This document shows, one piece after another, positions 16,112-23,892 of a stretch of 40,882 bases of DNA. The notes beneath the pieces were generated by a model. The model had not been told where the DNA came from and did no database searches. It saw only the letters and a program-made list of their open reading frames with translations. The position numbers and the translations under genes were made by a program. Position 1 is the stretch's first letter; each line of letters opens with the position of its first letter. Origin of the DNA: an uncultured Oscillospiraceae bacterium (GTDB lineage Bacteria > Bacillota > Clostridia > Oscillospirales > Acutalibacteraceae); contig CAOKRG010000023.1 of NCBI GenBank assembly GCA_948471095.1, positions 1 through 40,882 on the forward strand, written 5' to 3'.

Positions 16112-17872
16112 TCAGCCACCACGCTTTCTCTGCTTTAAGAAGTCCTCCCGGTACTTCTGGGAGAGGGCCACAATCTCCTCCCGGTCCTCTTGCGAGAGCT
16201 GGCCGGTCTGGTCCACCCGGCGGCACAGGTCCGGGGCCTGGTCCTCCACATAGGCGGTAAGCCCCGCCCGGAAGCGGTCCATCTCCCCAAGGGGGACGTC
16301 CTGCATGGCATGGGCCATGGCTGCGGCCAGAATGACCACCTGCTGATGGTGGGCGAAGGGCGCGTACTGGGGCTGGCGCAGCAGGCGCATCAGCCCCTGG
16401 CCATAGCTGAGCTGCCGCTTGGTGGCGTCGTCCAGGTCGCTGGAAAACTGGGTGAAAACCTCCATCTCCCGGTACTGGGCCAGCTCCAGGCGGATGGCCC
16501 CGGCGGCGGCCTTCATGGCCTTGGTCTGGGCATCGCCGCCCACGCGGGAAACGGACAGGCCCACGTTCACCGCGGGCCGCTGGCCGGAGAAGAACAGGTC
16601 GCTCTCCAGGAAGATCTGGCCGTCCGTGATGGAGATGATGTTGGTGGGGATGTAGGCGGACACGTCCCCCGCCTGGGTCTCCACAATGGGCAGGGCCGTC
16701 ATGCTGCCGCCGCCCCGCTCCTCGGAAAGGTGCGCCGCCCGCTCCAGCAGCCGGGAGTGCAGGTAGAACACATCGCCGGGGTAGGCCTCACGGCCCGGGG
16801 AGCGCTCCAAGAGCAGGCTCAGGGCCCGGTAGGCGATGGCGTGCTTGGAGAGGTCGTCGTACACAATGAGCACGTCCCGGCCCTGATACATAAAGTATTC
16901 GGCCAGGGCGCAGCCCGCATAAGGGGCGATGTACTGCAAAGCCGCCGAGGCCCCCGCCGGGGCGCTGACCACGCAGGTGTAGTCCATGGCCCCCCGGCGG
17001 CGCAGGTTCTCCACCATCTGGGCCACAGAGCTGGACTTCTGCCCAATGGCCACGTAGACGCACACCACTTTCTTTCCCTTCTGGTTCAAAATAGTGTCCA
17101 GGGCAATGGCGGTCTTGCCGGTCTGCCGGTCGCCGATGATCAGCTCCCGCTGGCCCCGGCCAATGGGGAACATGGAGTCGATGGTCAAAAGTCCGGTCTC
17201 CATGGGGGTGTTCACGGGCTGGCGGTCCAAAATGCCCGGAGCGGGAGCCTCGATGGGCCTGTGGGTCTCCGCCTCGATGTGGCCCTTGCCGTCCACGGGG
17301 ATGCCCAGGGCGTCCACCACCCGGCCCAAAAAGCCCTCGCCCACCCGCATGGCGGCAGTCTTCATGGTGCGGCGCACCGGGCTGCCCGCCGTGATCTCCT
17401 CGCTGTCGCCGAAGAGGATGCAGCTCAGGTCGTCCCGGCGCAGGTCCTGGACCATGCCCTTCACGCCGGAGGAGAACACCAGAATCTCCCCATACTGGGC
17501 GTGGGTCAGCCCGCCTACCGTGGCGATCTCGTTGTCCACGGTGAGCACCTGGCCGAACTCCTCCGGAGACACGGCGGGGTTCCAGTCGTCCACGGCCTGG
17601 CGCATCAGGGGGATGATGTCCTCCTGCCCGGGCCGCAGCTGGCGCAGGTAGTCCTGGAACTGGCGCATCCGGCCGTGGAGGGTCCAGTCGTACACATCGG
17701 ACCCCACCTGCATCTGGAAGCCCTCCTTAATGGAAGGGTCTTTCTCCCAGGCCAGGGGGACCTCCCGCTGGTAGGTTTGGGTCAAAAACTGGGAGAAGCG
17801 CTCGTACTGCTCCGCGCTGGGCTCTTTGGCGCTGTGCAGCACCGCGTTCAGGCGCCCCCTATCGGACCTCAT
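16112..17872 (-). CDS. atpA: ATP synthase F1 alpha subunit with fused C-terminal delta domain
   Basis: A 586-residue protein, about 80 longer than a normal alpha. Residues about 8-80 match the C-terminal domain of subunit delta, with LSAEQ-like SAEQYERFSQFL, the DPS...GF strand (DPSIKEGFQMQVG) and VYDWTLHGRMRQF in place of the usual V-I-D-G-S-x-x-G-x-L. From about residue 82 it is a complete alpha: Walker A GDRQTGKT at 247-254, GRGQRELI before it, and the normal C terminus. No atpH exists; this sits exactly where atpH and atpA would be. The ATG has GGAGGCGGAG and overlaps atpF by 14 bases. An internal ATG at 17605 with AGGAGG 14 bases ahead could give unfused alpha. Confidence 0.92.
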   Translation of the reverse strand: MRSDRGRLNAVLHSAKEPSAEQYERFSQFLTQTYQREVPLAWEKDPSIKEGFQMQVGSDVYDWTLHGRMRQFQDYLRQLRPGQEDIIPLMRQAVDDWNPAVSPEEFGQVLTVDNEIATVGGLTHAQYGEILVFSSGVKGMVQDLRRDDLSCILFGDSEEITAGSPVRRTMKTAAMRVGEGFLGRVVDALGIPVDGKGHIEAETHRPIEAPAPGILDRQPVNTPMETGLLTIDSMFPIGRGQRELIIGDRQTGKTAIALDTILNQKGKKVVCVYVAIGQKSSSVAQMVENLRRRGAMDYTCVVSAPAGASAALQYIAPYAGCALAEYFMYQGRDVLIVYDDLSKHAIAYRALSLLLERSPGREAYPGDVFYLHSRLLERAAHLSEERGGGSMTALPIVETQAGDVSAYIPTNIISITDGQIFLESDLFFSGQRPAVNVGLSVSRVGGDAQTKAMKAAAGAIRLELAQYREMEVFTQFSSDLDDATKRQLSYGQGLMRLLRQPQYAPFAHHQQVVILAAAMAHAMQDVPLGEMDRFRAGLTAYVEDQAPDLCRRVDQTGQLSQEDREEIVALSQKYREDFLKQRKRGG

Positions 17873-18356
17873 GCGCTCCGCCTCCCTCCGCCAGGTTCAA
17901 AAACTGGTCGAAGGGGTCCTCGTCCGGCCGGAAGGCGATTTTCTCCGCCGCCTCTGTGGCCAGCTTCTTCAGCTCCCGCTGCGACTCCTTCATGGCCTGC
18001 TCCTTGGCATGCTCGGCCTGGGCCCGGGCCTGGGCCACGATCTGCTTGGCCTGCTTCTGGGCCTGGGCCAGCTGCTCCTCGGCGGACTGCTGCACCGCCA
18101 GCTGGGCCTTCTGCCGGGCCGCGTGGATCTCTTCCCCGGCCTGGTCCAGCTTCTGCTGGTAGCTCTCTTGGATGCGCTCCGCCTCCTGGAGCTTTCCCGC
18201 GGCCTGCTCTTCCATTTCGCGGTAATGGGCCTCCCGCTTTTCCATAAACTGCTTGACCGGCTTGAACAGGAGGAAATAGAGTCCGCCGGTGAGAATGGCC
18301 AGGTTCAGCCAATGCAGCAGAATCTGCTGCCAGTCAATATTCAAAGGGATCTGCAC
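17859..18356 (-). CDS. atpF: ATP synthase F0 subunit b
   Basis: A 165-residue peripheral stalk subunit. An N-terminal membrane helix (about residues 9-30, LHWLNLAILTGGLYFLLF) is followed by the conserved FKPVKQFMEKRE and a long charged, Ala/Gln-rich coiled coil of the stator. Length is typical, and there is no delta fusion here, unlike mycobacterial b-delta. The start is a GTG with AAGGAG upstream. The C terminus should contact the delta domain, which here is part of the alpha protein encoded by the overlapping next gene. Confidence 0.92.
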   Translation of the reverse strand: MQIPLNIDWQQILLHWLNLAILTGGLYFLLFKPVKQFMEKREAHYREMEEQAAGKLQEAERIQESYQQKLDQAGEEIHAARQKAQLAVQQSAEEQLAQAQKQAKQIVAQARAQAEHAKEQAMKESQRELKKLATEAAEKIAFRPDEDPFDQFLNLAEGGGAHEVR

Positions 18357-18412
18357 TTGATGTTTTCTCTCCTTTCGCTCTGCAAAACAGGACTCTCAGG
18401 GAAAACCCCCGT

Positions 18413-18772
18413 TTAAAGCACGAAGATGATCAGAATGACGACCAAAAGGGCGTAGATGATGGCGGTCTCGATAAAGACCAGGCCCAGCATCAGGGAGGTG
18501 CGGATCTTTCCCTCCGCCTCGGGCTGGCGGGAGATGCCCTCCGCCGACTTAGCGGTAGCCAAGCCCATGCCTACCGCGCCGCCCGCGGCGGCAAGTCCTA
18601 CGGCAATGCCGGCTGCAACGGCCTTGAGGCCCAGGCTGTTATCCGCCTGAGCGGCCTCGGGGGCAGGCGCGCCCTCCGAGGCGGCCAGGGCGGGCGCCGC
18701 CAGGGCGAAGGCCACGAAGAGAGCCAGGGTCAGGGCAAAAATCAACTTCATGCGGCGGGATTTTTTATTCAT
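18413..18772 (-). CDS. atpE: ATP synthase F0 subunit c with N-terminal signal-like extension
   Basis: The rotor ring proteolipid, 119 residues instead of about 75-85. The two hairpin helices lie at about 50-75 (AAGIAVGLAAAGGAVGMGL) and 93-118, joined by the polar loop ISRQPEAEGKI. The ion-binding carboxylate is Glu102 in FIETAIIYALL. Before the hairpin is an extra segment with a basic start, a hydrophobic run and PALAAS, which looks like a cleavable signal peptide, then an Ala/Pro/Glu-rich spacer. Thr103 next to Glu102 and Tyr107 resemble sodium-binding rings, but the helix-1 Gln position is Met69. Ion specificity therefore stays open. Confidence 0.93.
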   Translation of the reverse strand: MNKKSRRMKLIFALTLALFVAFALAAPALAASEGAPAPEAAQADNSLGLKAVAAGIAVGLAAAGGAVGMGLATAKSAEGISRQPEAEGKIRTSLMLGLVFIETAIIYALLVVILIIFVL

Positions 18773-18835
18773 GGTAAATGTCCTCCTATTATGTTGTATG
18801 TTTGAAAATTAGACTTTTGTCTGTGTAACAAGGCC

Positions 18836-19657
18836 TCAGCCCTTTTCCGGTTTGGCCTTTTCCTTGTGCTCCTGCTCGGAGACCTCCCCGTAATAGAGGG
18901 CGGTGAGCATGGTGAGCACGTAGGTCTGAATGATGGCGTGGAGCAGCGTGAACAGAACGCCCACCACCACCGGCAGAATGAAGCTCAGGTTGACAAAGTA
19001 ATAGACCAGCTCCGTGACCAGCAGGCCGCTGAGCAGCGCGCCAAACAGGCGGAAGCTCATGGAGATGGGCAGGGAGAATTCCTTCAGCGCCTTGCCAATG
19101 CCCTTTACGCCGTTTCCGGCAATGCCGCCGGAGAGGATGACCAGATAGGACAGCACCCCCAGGCCGATGGCCGCGTTCACGTCGGAGAGGGGCGCGGGCA
19201 GAGTAATGGGGTGGCCCCCGATGGTGACGGCCTGCAGGCCCAGCAGCTCAAAGAGCGTACCCACAAAGATGTAGGCCCCGGCCATAAAGATGTAGGCCCC
19301 CAAAAAACCGTTGCGGTGGGGGCTGTTGGTTTTGGCCATGTTGTCGAACAGGCCCACCACGGTTTCCAGCGCCAGCTGGAACTTTCCCGGCGCCAGGCGG
19401 AACTTGGGAATGACAAAGATTCGGAGCAGCAAAGCGGCCAGCAAAAGGACCGCCGTGACAAGGAACGCGGAGACCAAGCCGGGGTTGACCGCCTTTCCTC
19501 CGAGGAACTGAATTTGGTTGACATTGTGCAGCACCGCGTCCCGCATGGCCTCTTGGACGGTTTCCGTCCGGCCGTGATACCCGGCAAAAATGGAACCGGC
19601 CAGCAGAAGGGCCACGACCGCCAGCCACAACGCCAAACCCTTTTTGTGTTGCTTCAT
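18836..19657 (-). CDS. atpB: ATP synthase F0 subunit a
   Basis: A 273-residue membrane subunit that forms the ion half-channels. The essential Arg is Arg203 in SMSFRLFGALLSG, and the last helix contains LLHAIIQTYVLTMLTALY. Preceding helices include FRLAPGKFQLALETVVG and AGAYIFVGTLFELLGL. The ATG at 19657 with AAGGAAG is preferred; an in-frame extension to 19933 would cross the promoter. It is the first gene of the operon, and no atpI is present upstream. Confidence 0.95.
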   Translation of the reverse strand: MKQHKKGLALWLAVVALLLAGSIFAGYHGRTETVQEAMRDAVLHNVNQIQFLGGKAVNPGLVSAFLVTAVLLLAALLLRIFVIPKFRLAPGKFQLALETVVGLFDNMAKTNSPHRNGFLGAYIFMAGAYIFVGTLFELLGLQAVTIGGHPITLPAPLSDVNAAIGLGVLSYLVILSGGIAGNGVKGIGKALKEFSLPISMSFRLFGALLSGLLVTELVYYFVNLSFILPVVVGVLFTLLHAIIQTYVLTMLTALYYGEVSEQEHKEKAKPEKG

Positions 19658-19802
19658 CGCGCACTTCCTTTCTTGATCGTTCAGAAAGGGCTGATCAAAC
19701 CGGCGCGGTCCAAAGGATTCCGGAGGAACCCCCCGGAACGCGGGGATTTCATCAGGGCTTTCCTCATATTTGCTCCAAAACTTCGGAGCTACTCCAGCAT
19801 GA

Positions 19803-19831
19803 ATTATAGCGCGGAAGAAGCCGTCTGTCAA
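19803..19831 (-). promoter_or_regulatory. Promoter of the ATP synthase operon
   Basis: On the minus strand TTGACA (19826-19831) and TATAAT (19803-19808) are both perfect consensus boxes at 17-base spacing. The leader is about 140 bases and includes a small hairpin GCTCC...GGAGC. The rest of the gap to 20150 contains no gene; it holds a weak AAAAAGC...GCTTTTT hairpin at about 19838-19867 and a CCCACAAAA...TTTTGTGGG hairpin at about 20118-20141. Confidence 0.88.
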
Positions 19832-20150
19832 GGCTGTGAAAAAGCTGCGGAAAGGCTGCTTTTTTTGGCGTTTTTTGCGAATCCCCTTTCCAGTCGTCGC
19901 CAACACGCACGAAAGGATTTCCTCATCACGCACAGCCCCTATGCAAACCGCCGGGACCCTGGCGGAGCCAGGAGCATGGACTTAGCAAAACGAAATATTA
20001 TGGGAATGTGAAGAGGGAGAAAAAGAGCAAAAAAAAACGGAGCATCCGTACGCCCGCCCTTGGTTCAACGCGGCGATGGGGCTCCTTTCCTTTCCGCCCT
20101 TCGTGCGGAAACATTCCCCACAAAAGCTTTCTTTTTGTGGGAAACGGCCA

Positions 20151-20179
20151 TTGAATCTCCAGCCCGTTTTTGATACAAT
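20151..20179 (+). promoter_or_regulatory. Promoter of the phosphohexomutase-mnmA operon
   Basis: TTGAAT (20151-20156) and TACAAT (20174-20179) are separated by 17 bases. The transcription start would be near 20186, so the leader is only about 20 bases. Confidence 0.78.
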
Positions 20180-20207
20180 AAGGGCAGATGGAAAGGAGTT
20201 GGCGTAT

Positions 20208-21710
20208 ATGAATTTTCACAAGCTGAAAAGCGGCACCGACGTCCGCGGCACCGCCATAGAGACAAAAGAAGAAGGCCCCGTCCAGCTGACGGACCCAGTG
20301 GTGGAGGCCATTGCCCTGGGCTTTCTCTGCTGGTGCGAAAAGCGGCTGGGCAGGCCCGCCAGCCGGCTGTCCATTGCCCTGGGCCGGGACTCCCGGCTCT
20401 CCGGCCCCCGCATTTTGGCGGCGCTGAGCCGGGCCTTTACCGCCCGTGGGGCCCAATGCCTGGACTGCGGCCTGGCCTCCACCCCCTCCATGTTCATGGC
20501 CGTGCTGGACCTGCCCTGCGACTGCGCGGTCCAGGTGACGGCCAGCCACCACCCCTACCACCGCAACGGCCTGAAGTTCTTTACGAGGGACGGCGGCCTG
20601 GATGGGCCGGACGTGGCGGAAATTCTGGACCTGGCCCAGCGGGGGGCCTGTCCCCCGGAGGCGGCTGGCGGCTCCTGCGCGCCCTGCACCCACATGGAAC
20701 AGTACGCCGCCCATCTGCGGGAGATCATCAAGTCCGGCATTGGCGCAGCGGACTATGAGCGCCCTTTGGCCGGGTTCAAAATCGCGGTGGACGCGGGCAA
20801 CGGCGCGGGCGGCTTCTATGCCGGGCAGGTGCTGGCCCCCTTGGGCGCGGATGTGTCCGGCAGTCAGTTCCTGGATCCGGACGGCCGCTTCCCCAACCAC
20901 ATCCCCAACCCGGAAAACGCCGGGGCCATGGAGTCCGCCTCCCGCATGGTGGTGGACTCCGGGGCGGACTTGGGAATCATCTTCGACACGGACGTGGACC
21001 GGGCCGGGGTGGTGGACCGGCAGGGCCGGGAGATCAACCGGAACCGGCTGGTGGCTATTGCCTCCGCCATTGCCCTGGAGGACGCGCCCGGCGGCACGGT
21101 GGTCACGGACTCCATCACCTCCGACGGCCTCCACGACTACATCGAGACCACTTTGGGCGGAGTGCACCGGCGGTTCCAGCGGGGGTATAAAAACGTCATC
21201 AACGAGGCCCTTCGCCTGAACGCCCTGGGCGTGGACTGCCCCCTGGCCATGGAGACCAGCGGCCACGCGGCCCTGCGGGAGAATTATTTTCTGGACGACG
21301 GGGCCTATCTGGTCACAAAAATCATCATAAAAATGGCCGCCCTGAAGCGGGACGGCAAAGATTTGGAAGACCTGCTGGCCCCCCTGCGGGAGCCCGCGGA
21401 GGCCCTTGAGGTCCGGGTTCCCATTTTGGAGGAGGACTTCCGCGCCCGGGGAAACCGGGCCGTCGAAGAGCTGGAGGCCTACGCCAGAGCCCAGGGCTGG
21501 GCCATTGCCCCGGACAATTTCGAGGGCGTCCGGGTCTCCTTCCCGGCGGGGGAGGGGGACGGCTGGTTCTTAGTGCGGCTTTCCGTCCACGACCCCATTC
21601 TGCCCATCAACGTGGAAAGCAACGCCTCCGGCGGCGCGGAGGCCATCCGGGAGAAGCTGCGGGGCTTTTTCGCCTCCCACAGCCAGGGTCTGGACTGCGG
21701 GGCCCTATGA
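20208..21710 (+). CDS. Phosphomannomutase/phosphoglucomutase-family enzyme
   Basis: A 500-residue alpha-D-phosphohexomutase, interconverting hexose 1- and 6-phosphates through a phosphoserine. The catalytic Ser113 is in TASHHPYHRNGLKF, the metal loop is DTDVDR (Asp260, Asp262, Asp264), and the sugar-binding loop is METSGH (Glu346, Ser348). The usual phosphate-binding SNTEP near the end is replaced by INVESNASGG, so sugar specificity is uncertain. AAAGGAG at 20192-20198 fixes the ATG at 20208. Its stop overlaps the mnmA start by ATGA, giving translational coupling between a sugar enzyme and a tRNA enzyme. Confidence 0.9.
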   Translation: MNFHKLKSGTDVRGTAIETKEEGPVQLTDPVVEAIALGFLCWCEKRLGRPASRLSIALGRDSRLSGPRILAALSRAFTARGAQCLDCGLASTPSMFMAVLDLPCDCAVQVTASHHPYHRNGLKFFTRDGGLDGPDVAEILDLAQRGACPPEAAGGSCAPCTHMEQYAAHLREIIKSGIGAADYERPLAGFKIAVDAGNGAGGFYAGQVLAPLGADVSGSQFLDPDGRFPNHIPNPENAGAMESASRMVVDSGADLGIIFDTDVDRAGVVDRQGREINRNRLVAIASAIALEDAPGGTVVTDSITSDGLHDYIETTLGGVHRRFQRGYKNVINEALRLNALGVDCPLAMETSGHAALRENYFLDDGAYLVTKIIIKMAALKRDGKDLEDLLAPLREPAEALEVRVPILEEDFRARGNRAVEELEAYARAQGWAIAPDNFEGVRVSFPAGEGDGWFLVRLSVHDPILPINVESNASGGAEAIREKLRGFFASHSQGLDCGAL

Positions 21711-22795
21711 GCGGCCGGGAGCGGATTCTGGTGGCCATGAGCGGCGGGGTGGATTCCAGCGCCGCCGCCCTTTTAGCCCGGGACGCGGGCTATGAAGCCT
21801 GGGGCGTCACCCTAAAGATGTTTTCCAATGAGGACGCTTTGGAAAACGCCGGCGAAAAGGCCTGCTGCTCCCTGGAAAGCGTGGAGGCGGCCCGGGCCGT
21901 GGCCCAAAGGCTGGGCATGCCCTTTTATGTCTTCAACTTTGGGGAGGACTTCCGGCGGGAGGTGATGGAACGCTTCGCGGCGGCTTATCTTTCCGGGCGT
22001 ACGCCCAACCCCTGCATTGACTGCAACCGGTATGTAAAGCTGGGGAAGCTCTTCCGCCGGGCGGAGGAGCTGGGCGTGGAGCGCCTGGCTACCGGCCATT
22101 ACGCCCGAGTGGAACAGGACCCGTCCGGCCGCTGGCTGCTGAAAAAGGGCCTGGACCAGGACAAGGACCAGAGCTACTTCTTATACACCCTGACCCAGCC
22201 CCAGCTGGCCCGCCTGTGGCTTCCCCTGGGGGGCCTGCGCAAGGCGCGGGTCCGGGAGCTGGCGGAAGCGGCGGGCTTTGCCAACGCCCGGCGCCGGGAG
22301 AGCCAGGACATCTGTTTTGTGCCGGACGGGGATTACGCGGGCTTCATCCAACGCTTTGCCGGAGTGGAGCCCCTGCCCGGAGATTTTGTGGGGACCGGCG
22401 GGCAGGTCTACGGGCGGCACAGGGGGATTTTCCACTACACCGTGGGCCAGCGCAAGGGGCTGGGCCTGTCGTTCCCCCAGCCTATGTATGTAAAAGCCAT
22501 TGACGCCCAGCAAAATCAGGTGGTTCTGGGAGAGGCGCGGGAGCTTTACGCCCGTACCCTGTGGGCGGAGGACCTAAACCTGACCGCCGTGGAACAGATT
22601 TCATCGCCTCTGCGGGTGCGGGCCAAGCTCCGCTCCCGGCATGTGGAGCAGCCCGCCACGGTGGTCCAAACCGGGCCGGACCGGCTGTGGGTGGAGTTTG
22701 ACCAGCCCCAGCGGGCCATTACCATGGGCCAGGCGGTGGTGCTGTACGATGGAGACACGGTAGTGGGCGGCGGCGTGATTCAAGGAGCGGAGTAG
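21707..22795 (+). CDS. mnmA: tRNA-specific 2-thiouridylase MnmA
   Basis: This 362-residue enzyme thiolates U34 of tRNA Lys, Glu and Gln using ATP and a persulfide from a cysteine desulfurase relay. The PP-loop SGGVDSS is at residues 12-18. The nucleophile region NPCIDCNRYVKLG contains Cys103 and Cys106, of which Cys106 aligns with the catalytic Cys, and the second catalytic Cys203 is in SQDICFVPDGDY. YTVGQRKGLG marks the central domain. An ATGA overlap joins it to the phosphohexomutase. A hairpin repeat starts directly after the stop codon. Confidence 0.96.
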   Translation: MSGRERILVAMSGGVDSSAAALLARDAGYEAWGVTLKMFSNEDALENAGEKACCSLESVEAARAVAQRLGMPFYVFNFGEDFRREVMERFAAAYLSGRTPNPCIDCNRYVKLGKLFRRAEELGVERLATGHYARVEQDPSGRWLLKKGLDQDKDQSYFLYTLTQPQLARLWLPLGGLRKARVRELAEAAGFANARRRESQDICFVPDGDYAGFIQRFAGVEPLPGDFVGTGGQVYGRHRGIFHYTVGQRKGLGLSFPQPMYVKAIDAQQNQVVLGEARELYARTLWAEDLNLTAVEQISSPLRVRAKLRSRHVEQPATVVQTGPDRLWVEFDQPQRAITMGQAVVLYDGDTVVGGGVIQGAE

Positions 22796-23040
22796 CCTCC
22801 GGCGGCCAAGTTCATCTACAGATGAACTTGCGGGGCTCATGACGTTGGCTTCGCCAAGTCGTCCCTAAGAACCTACGAGTTATCCTTTGGATAACTCGTC
22901 AACCTCTCGAAAAGGGCGCTGGTCGCCGGCTACTTGGCAAAGCCAAGTAGAGCGACCGTTCAGCGCACGAGTTGACTGCGTCAACTCGACCGAGCCGGCA
23001 GGGAGACGGACGAAACCTTTAATGTTGCGCTTAGGAACCC
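22796..23040 (+). repeat. Five-hairpin composite repeat after mnmA
   Basis: The element starts with CCTCCGGCGGC immediately after the mnmA stop codon. Perfect or near-perfect hairpins follow in a chain: CAAGTTCATC-taca-GATGAACTTG (22807-22830), GACGTTGGC-ttc-GCCAAGTC (22841-22860), ACGAGTTATCC-ttt-GGATAACTCGT (22875-22899), CTACTTGGC-aaa-GCCAAGTAG (22930-22950) and CGAGTTGAC-tgc-GTCAACTCG (22968-22988). The linker AAGAACC and a tail ending AACCTTTAATGTTGCGC follow. Bases 22911-23014 recur inverted at 24098-24202. No gene is present. Confidence 0.85.
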
Positions 23041-23051
23041 CCGCTCTCCCG

Positions 23052-23390
23052 CTACATCAGCAAAAACAGCAGGGCAAACATGAGCTCGTGGCTCCCCTCC
23101 TCCCCGCTGAGCAAAAGCAGCAGGGCCAGCAGCACGGTCCGTTCCTGGTCTTTGAAGAGTTCATCCAGCAGACTCCCGGCAGGCACGGAAAGGTCCCCGG
23201 CCGGGGCGGGGGGCGGGCTGGGCTGGGCTGGGGGCGGCTCCGGCGGCGGGGGCTCCGGCTGAGGCGGGGCCGGCGGATTTCCGCCGGTTTGGGCGGGAGT
23301 CCGCTGACGGGGCTGGCGGGCCCGGGACTGCATCTCCCGCGCCCTGCGGGCCGCTTCCTCCTGCATGCGCCGCATATCCATATCTGGCAT
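23052..23390 (-). CDS. Hypothetical proline-rich small protein, 112 residues
   Basis: The N-terminal third is a charged, Arg/Gln-rich helix (MRRMQEEAARRAREMQSR). The middle (about residues 30-65) is a Pro/Glu/Ala-rich low-complexity spacer. The C-terminal third is hydrophobic with a run of Leu (VLLALLLLLSGEEGSHELMF) and ends in FALLFLLM, suggesting a membrane-associated or self-assembling tail. AAGGAGG precedes the ATG. It lies 18 bases downstream of the next gene in the same orientation. I do not recognise it; the two-gene arrangement and good ribosome site support a real gene. Confidence 0.65.
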   Translation of the reverse strand: MPDMDMRRMQEEAARRAREMQSRARQPRQRTPAQTGGNPPAPPQPEPPPPEPPPAQPSPPPAPAGDLSVPAGSLLDELFKDQERTVLLALLLLLSGEEGSHELMFALLFLLM

Positions 23391-23408
23391 TGACTCCGCC
23401 TCCTTTTC

Positions 23409-23858
23409 CTACAAAAGCCCCTGCAGGCCGCCCATACCCTGCAGCAGGGGCAAAAACCGCATGAGCTGTAAAATTTTGACCGCCTCGTCGATCTTCTTTT
23501 GGCGGGCCGGGCTGAGCAGCGGCCGCAGCGCCCGGAGCAGCCGGGTGGCGTCGTCCTCCTGGTTTATCTGCCCCAGAAGTGGGGCCAGCTTGGCGGCCAT
23601 GGCCAAGGCGTTGGGGTTCAGCGCCCCCGCCCCGTTCGCGGGCTGGGCGGGAGCAGCCCCCTGGACGCTTCCCCCCAGCGCCCCCAGAGCCCCGGCCAGG
23701 GCGGAAAGATCCGGGCCCGGAGCGCTGGGAGGCGCTTCGGCGGGCCGGGCCTCCCCCTGGCCCTGCCCCAGGCCCAGATTGTTCAGCACTCCTTGCAGCT
23801 GGCGCATGCTGTTGGGGTCGGAGAGAAATTGATTTAGCTGCTGGCTTAGATCTTCCAT
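23409..23858 (-). CDS. Hypothetical small protein, 149 residues
   Basis: It starts MEDLSQQLNQFLSDPNSMRQ, followed by GVLNNLGLGQGQG, a Pro/Ala/Gly-rich spacer (about residues 35-80), and a helical C-terminal part with ARQKKIDEAVKILQLMRFLP and an amphipathic end. The SDPxxMxQL motif resembles the repeated SDPQAAQKLLSSPQAQ motif of the third small protein at 24303, so the set may share a fold. GAGGGGGG lies before the ATG. Similar three-domain small proteins occur in Oscillospiraceae as I recall, without a defined role. It may be co-transcribed with the 112-residue gene downstream. Confidence 0.68.
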   Translation of the reverse strand: MEDLSQQLNQFLSDPNSMRQLQGVLNNLGLGQGQGEARPAEAPPSAPGPDLSALAGALGALGGSVQGAAPAQPANGAGALNPNALAMAAKLAPLLGQINQEDDATRLLRALRPLLSPARQKKIDEAVKILQLMRFLPLLQGMGGLQGLL

Positions 23859-23892
23859 GGAAGCCCCCCTCTCAGAAGAAACGCTATGTTAG

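Noticed and set aside
17600-17872. A separate, frameshifted atpH gene next to atpA
   Set aside because: The delta-like segment is in the same frame as alpha with no stop between them. It covers only the C-terminal half of delta. No frame before it encodes the N-terminal half; atpF ends there with normal sequence.
16190-18247. Very long plus-strand frame antisense to atpA/atpF (and similar long frames opposite atpD, asnB, rimO and the GlpO-like operon)
   Set aside because: These are artefacts of GC-rich third codon positions on the coding strand. They lack ribosome sites, are rich in Gly/His/Gln/Leu and match no family that I recognise.
18413-18772. Firm call of a sodium-translocating ATP synthase
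   Set aside because: Glu-Thr and Tyr in helix 2 fit sodium rings, but the helix-1 Gln is replaced by Met. The evidence is mixed, so the ion is left open.
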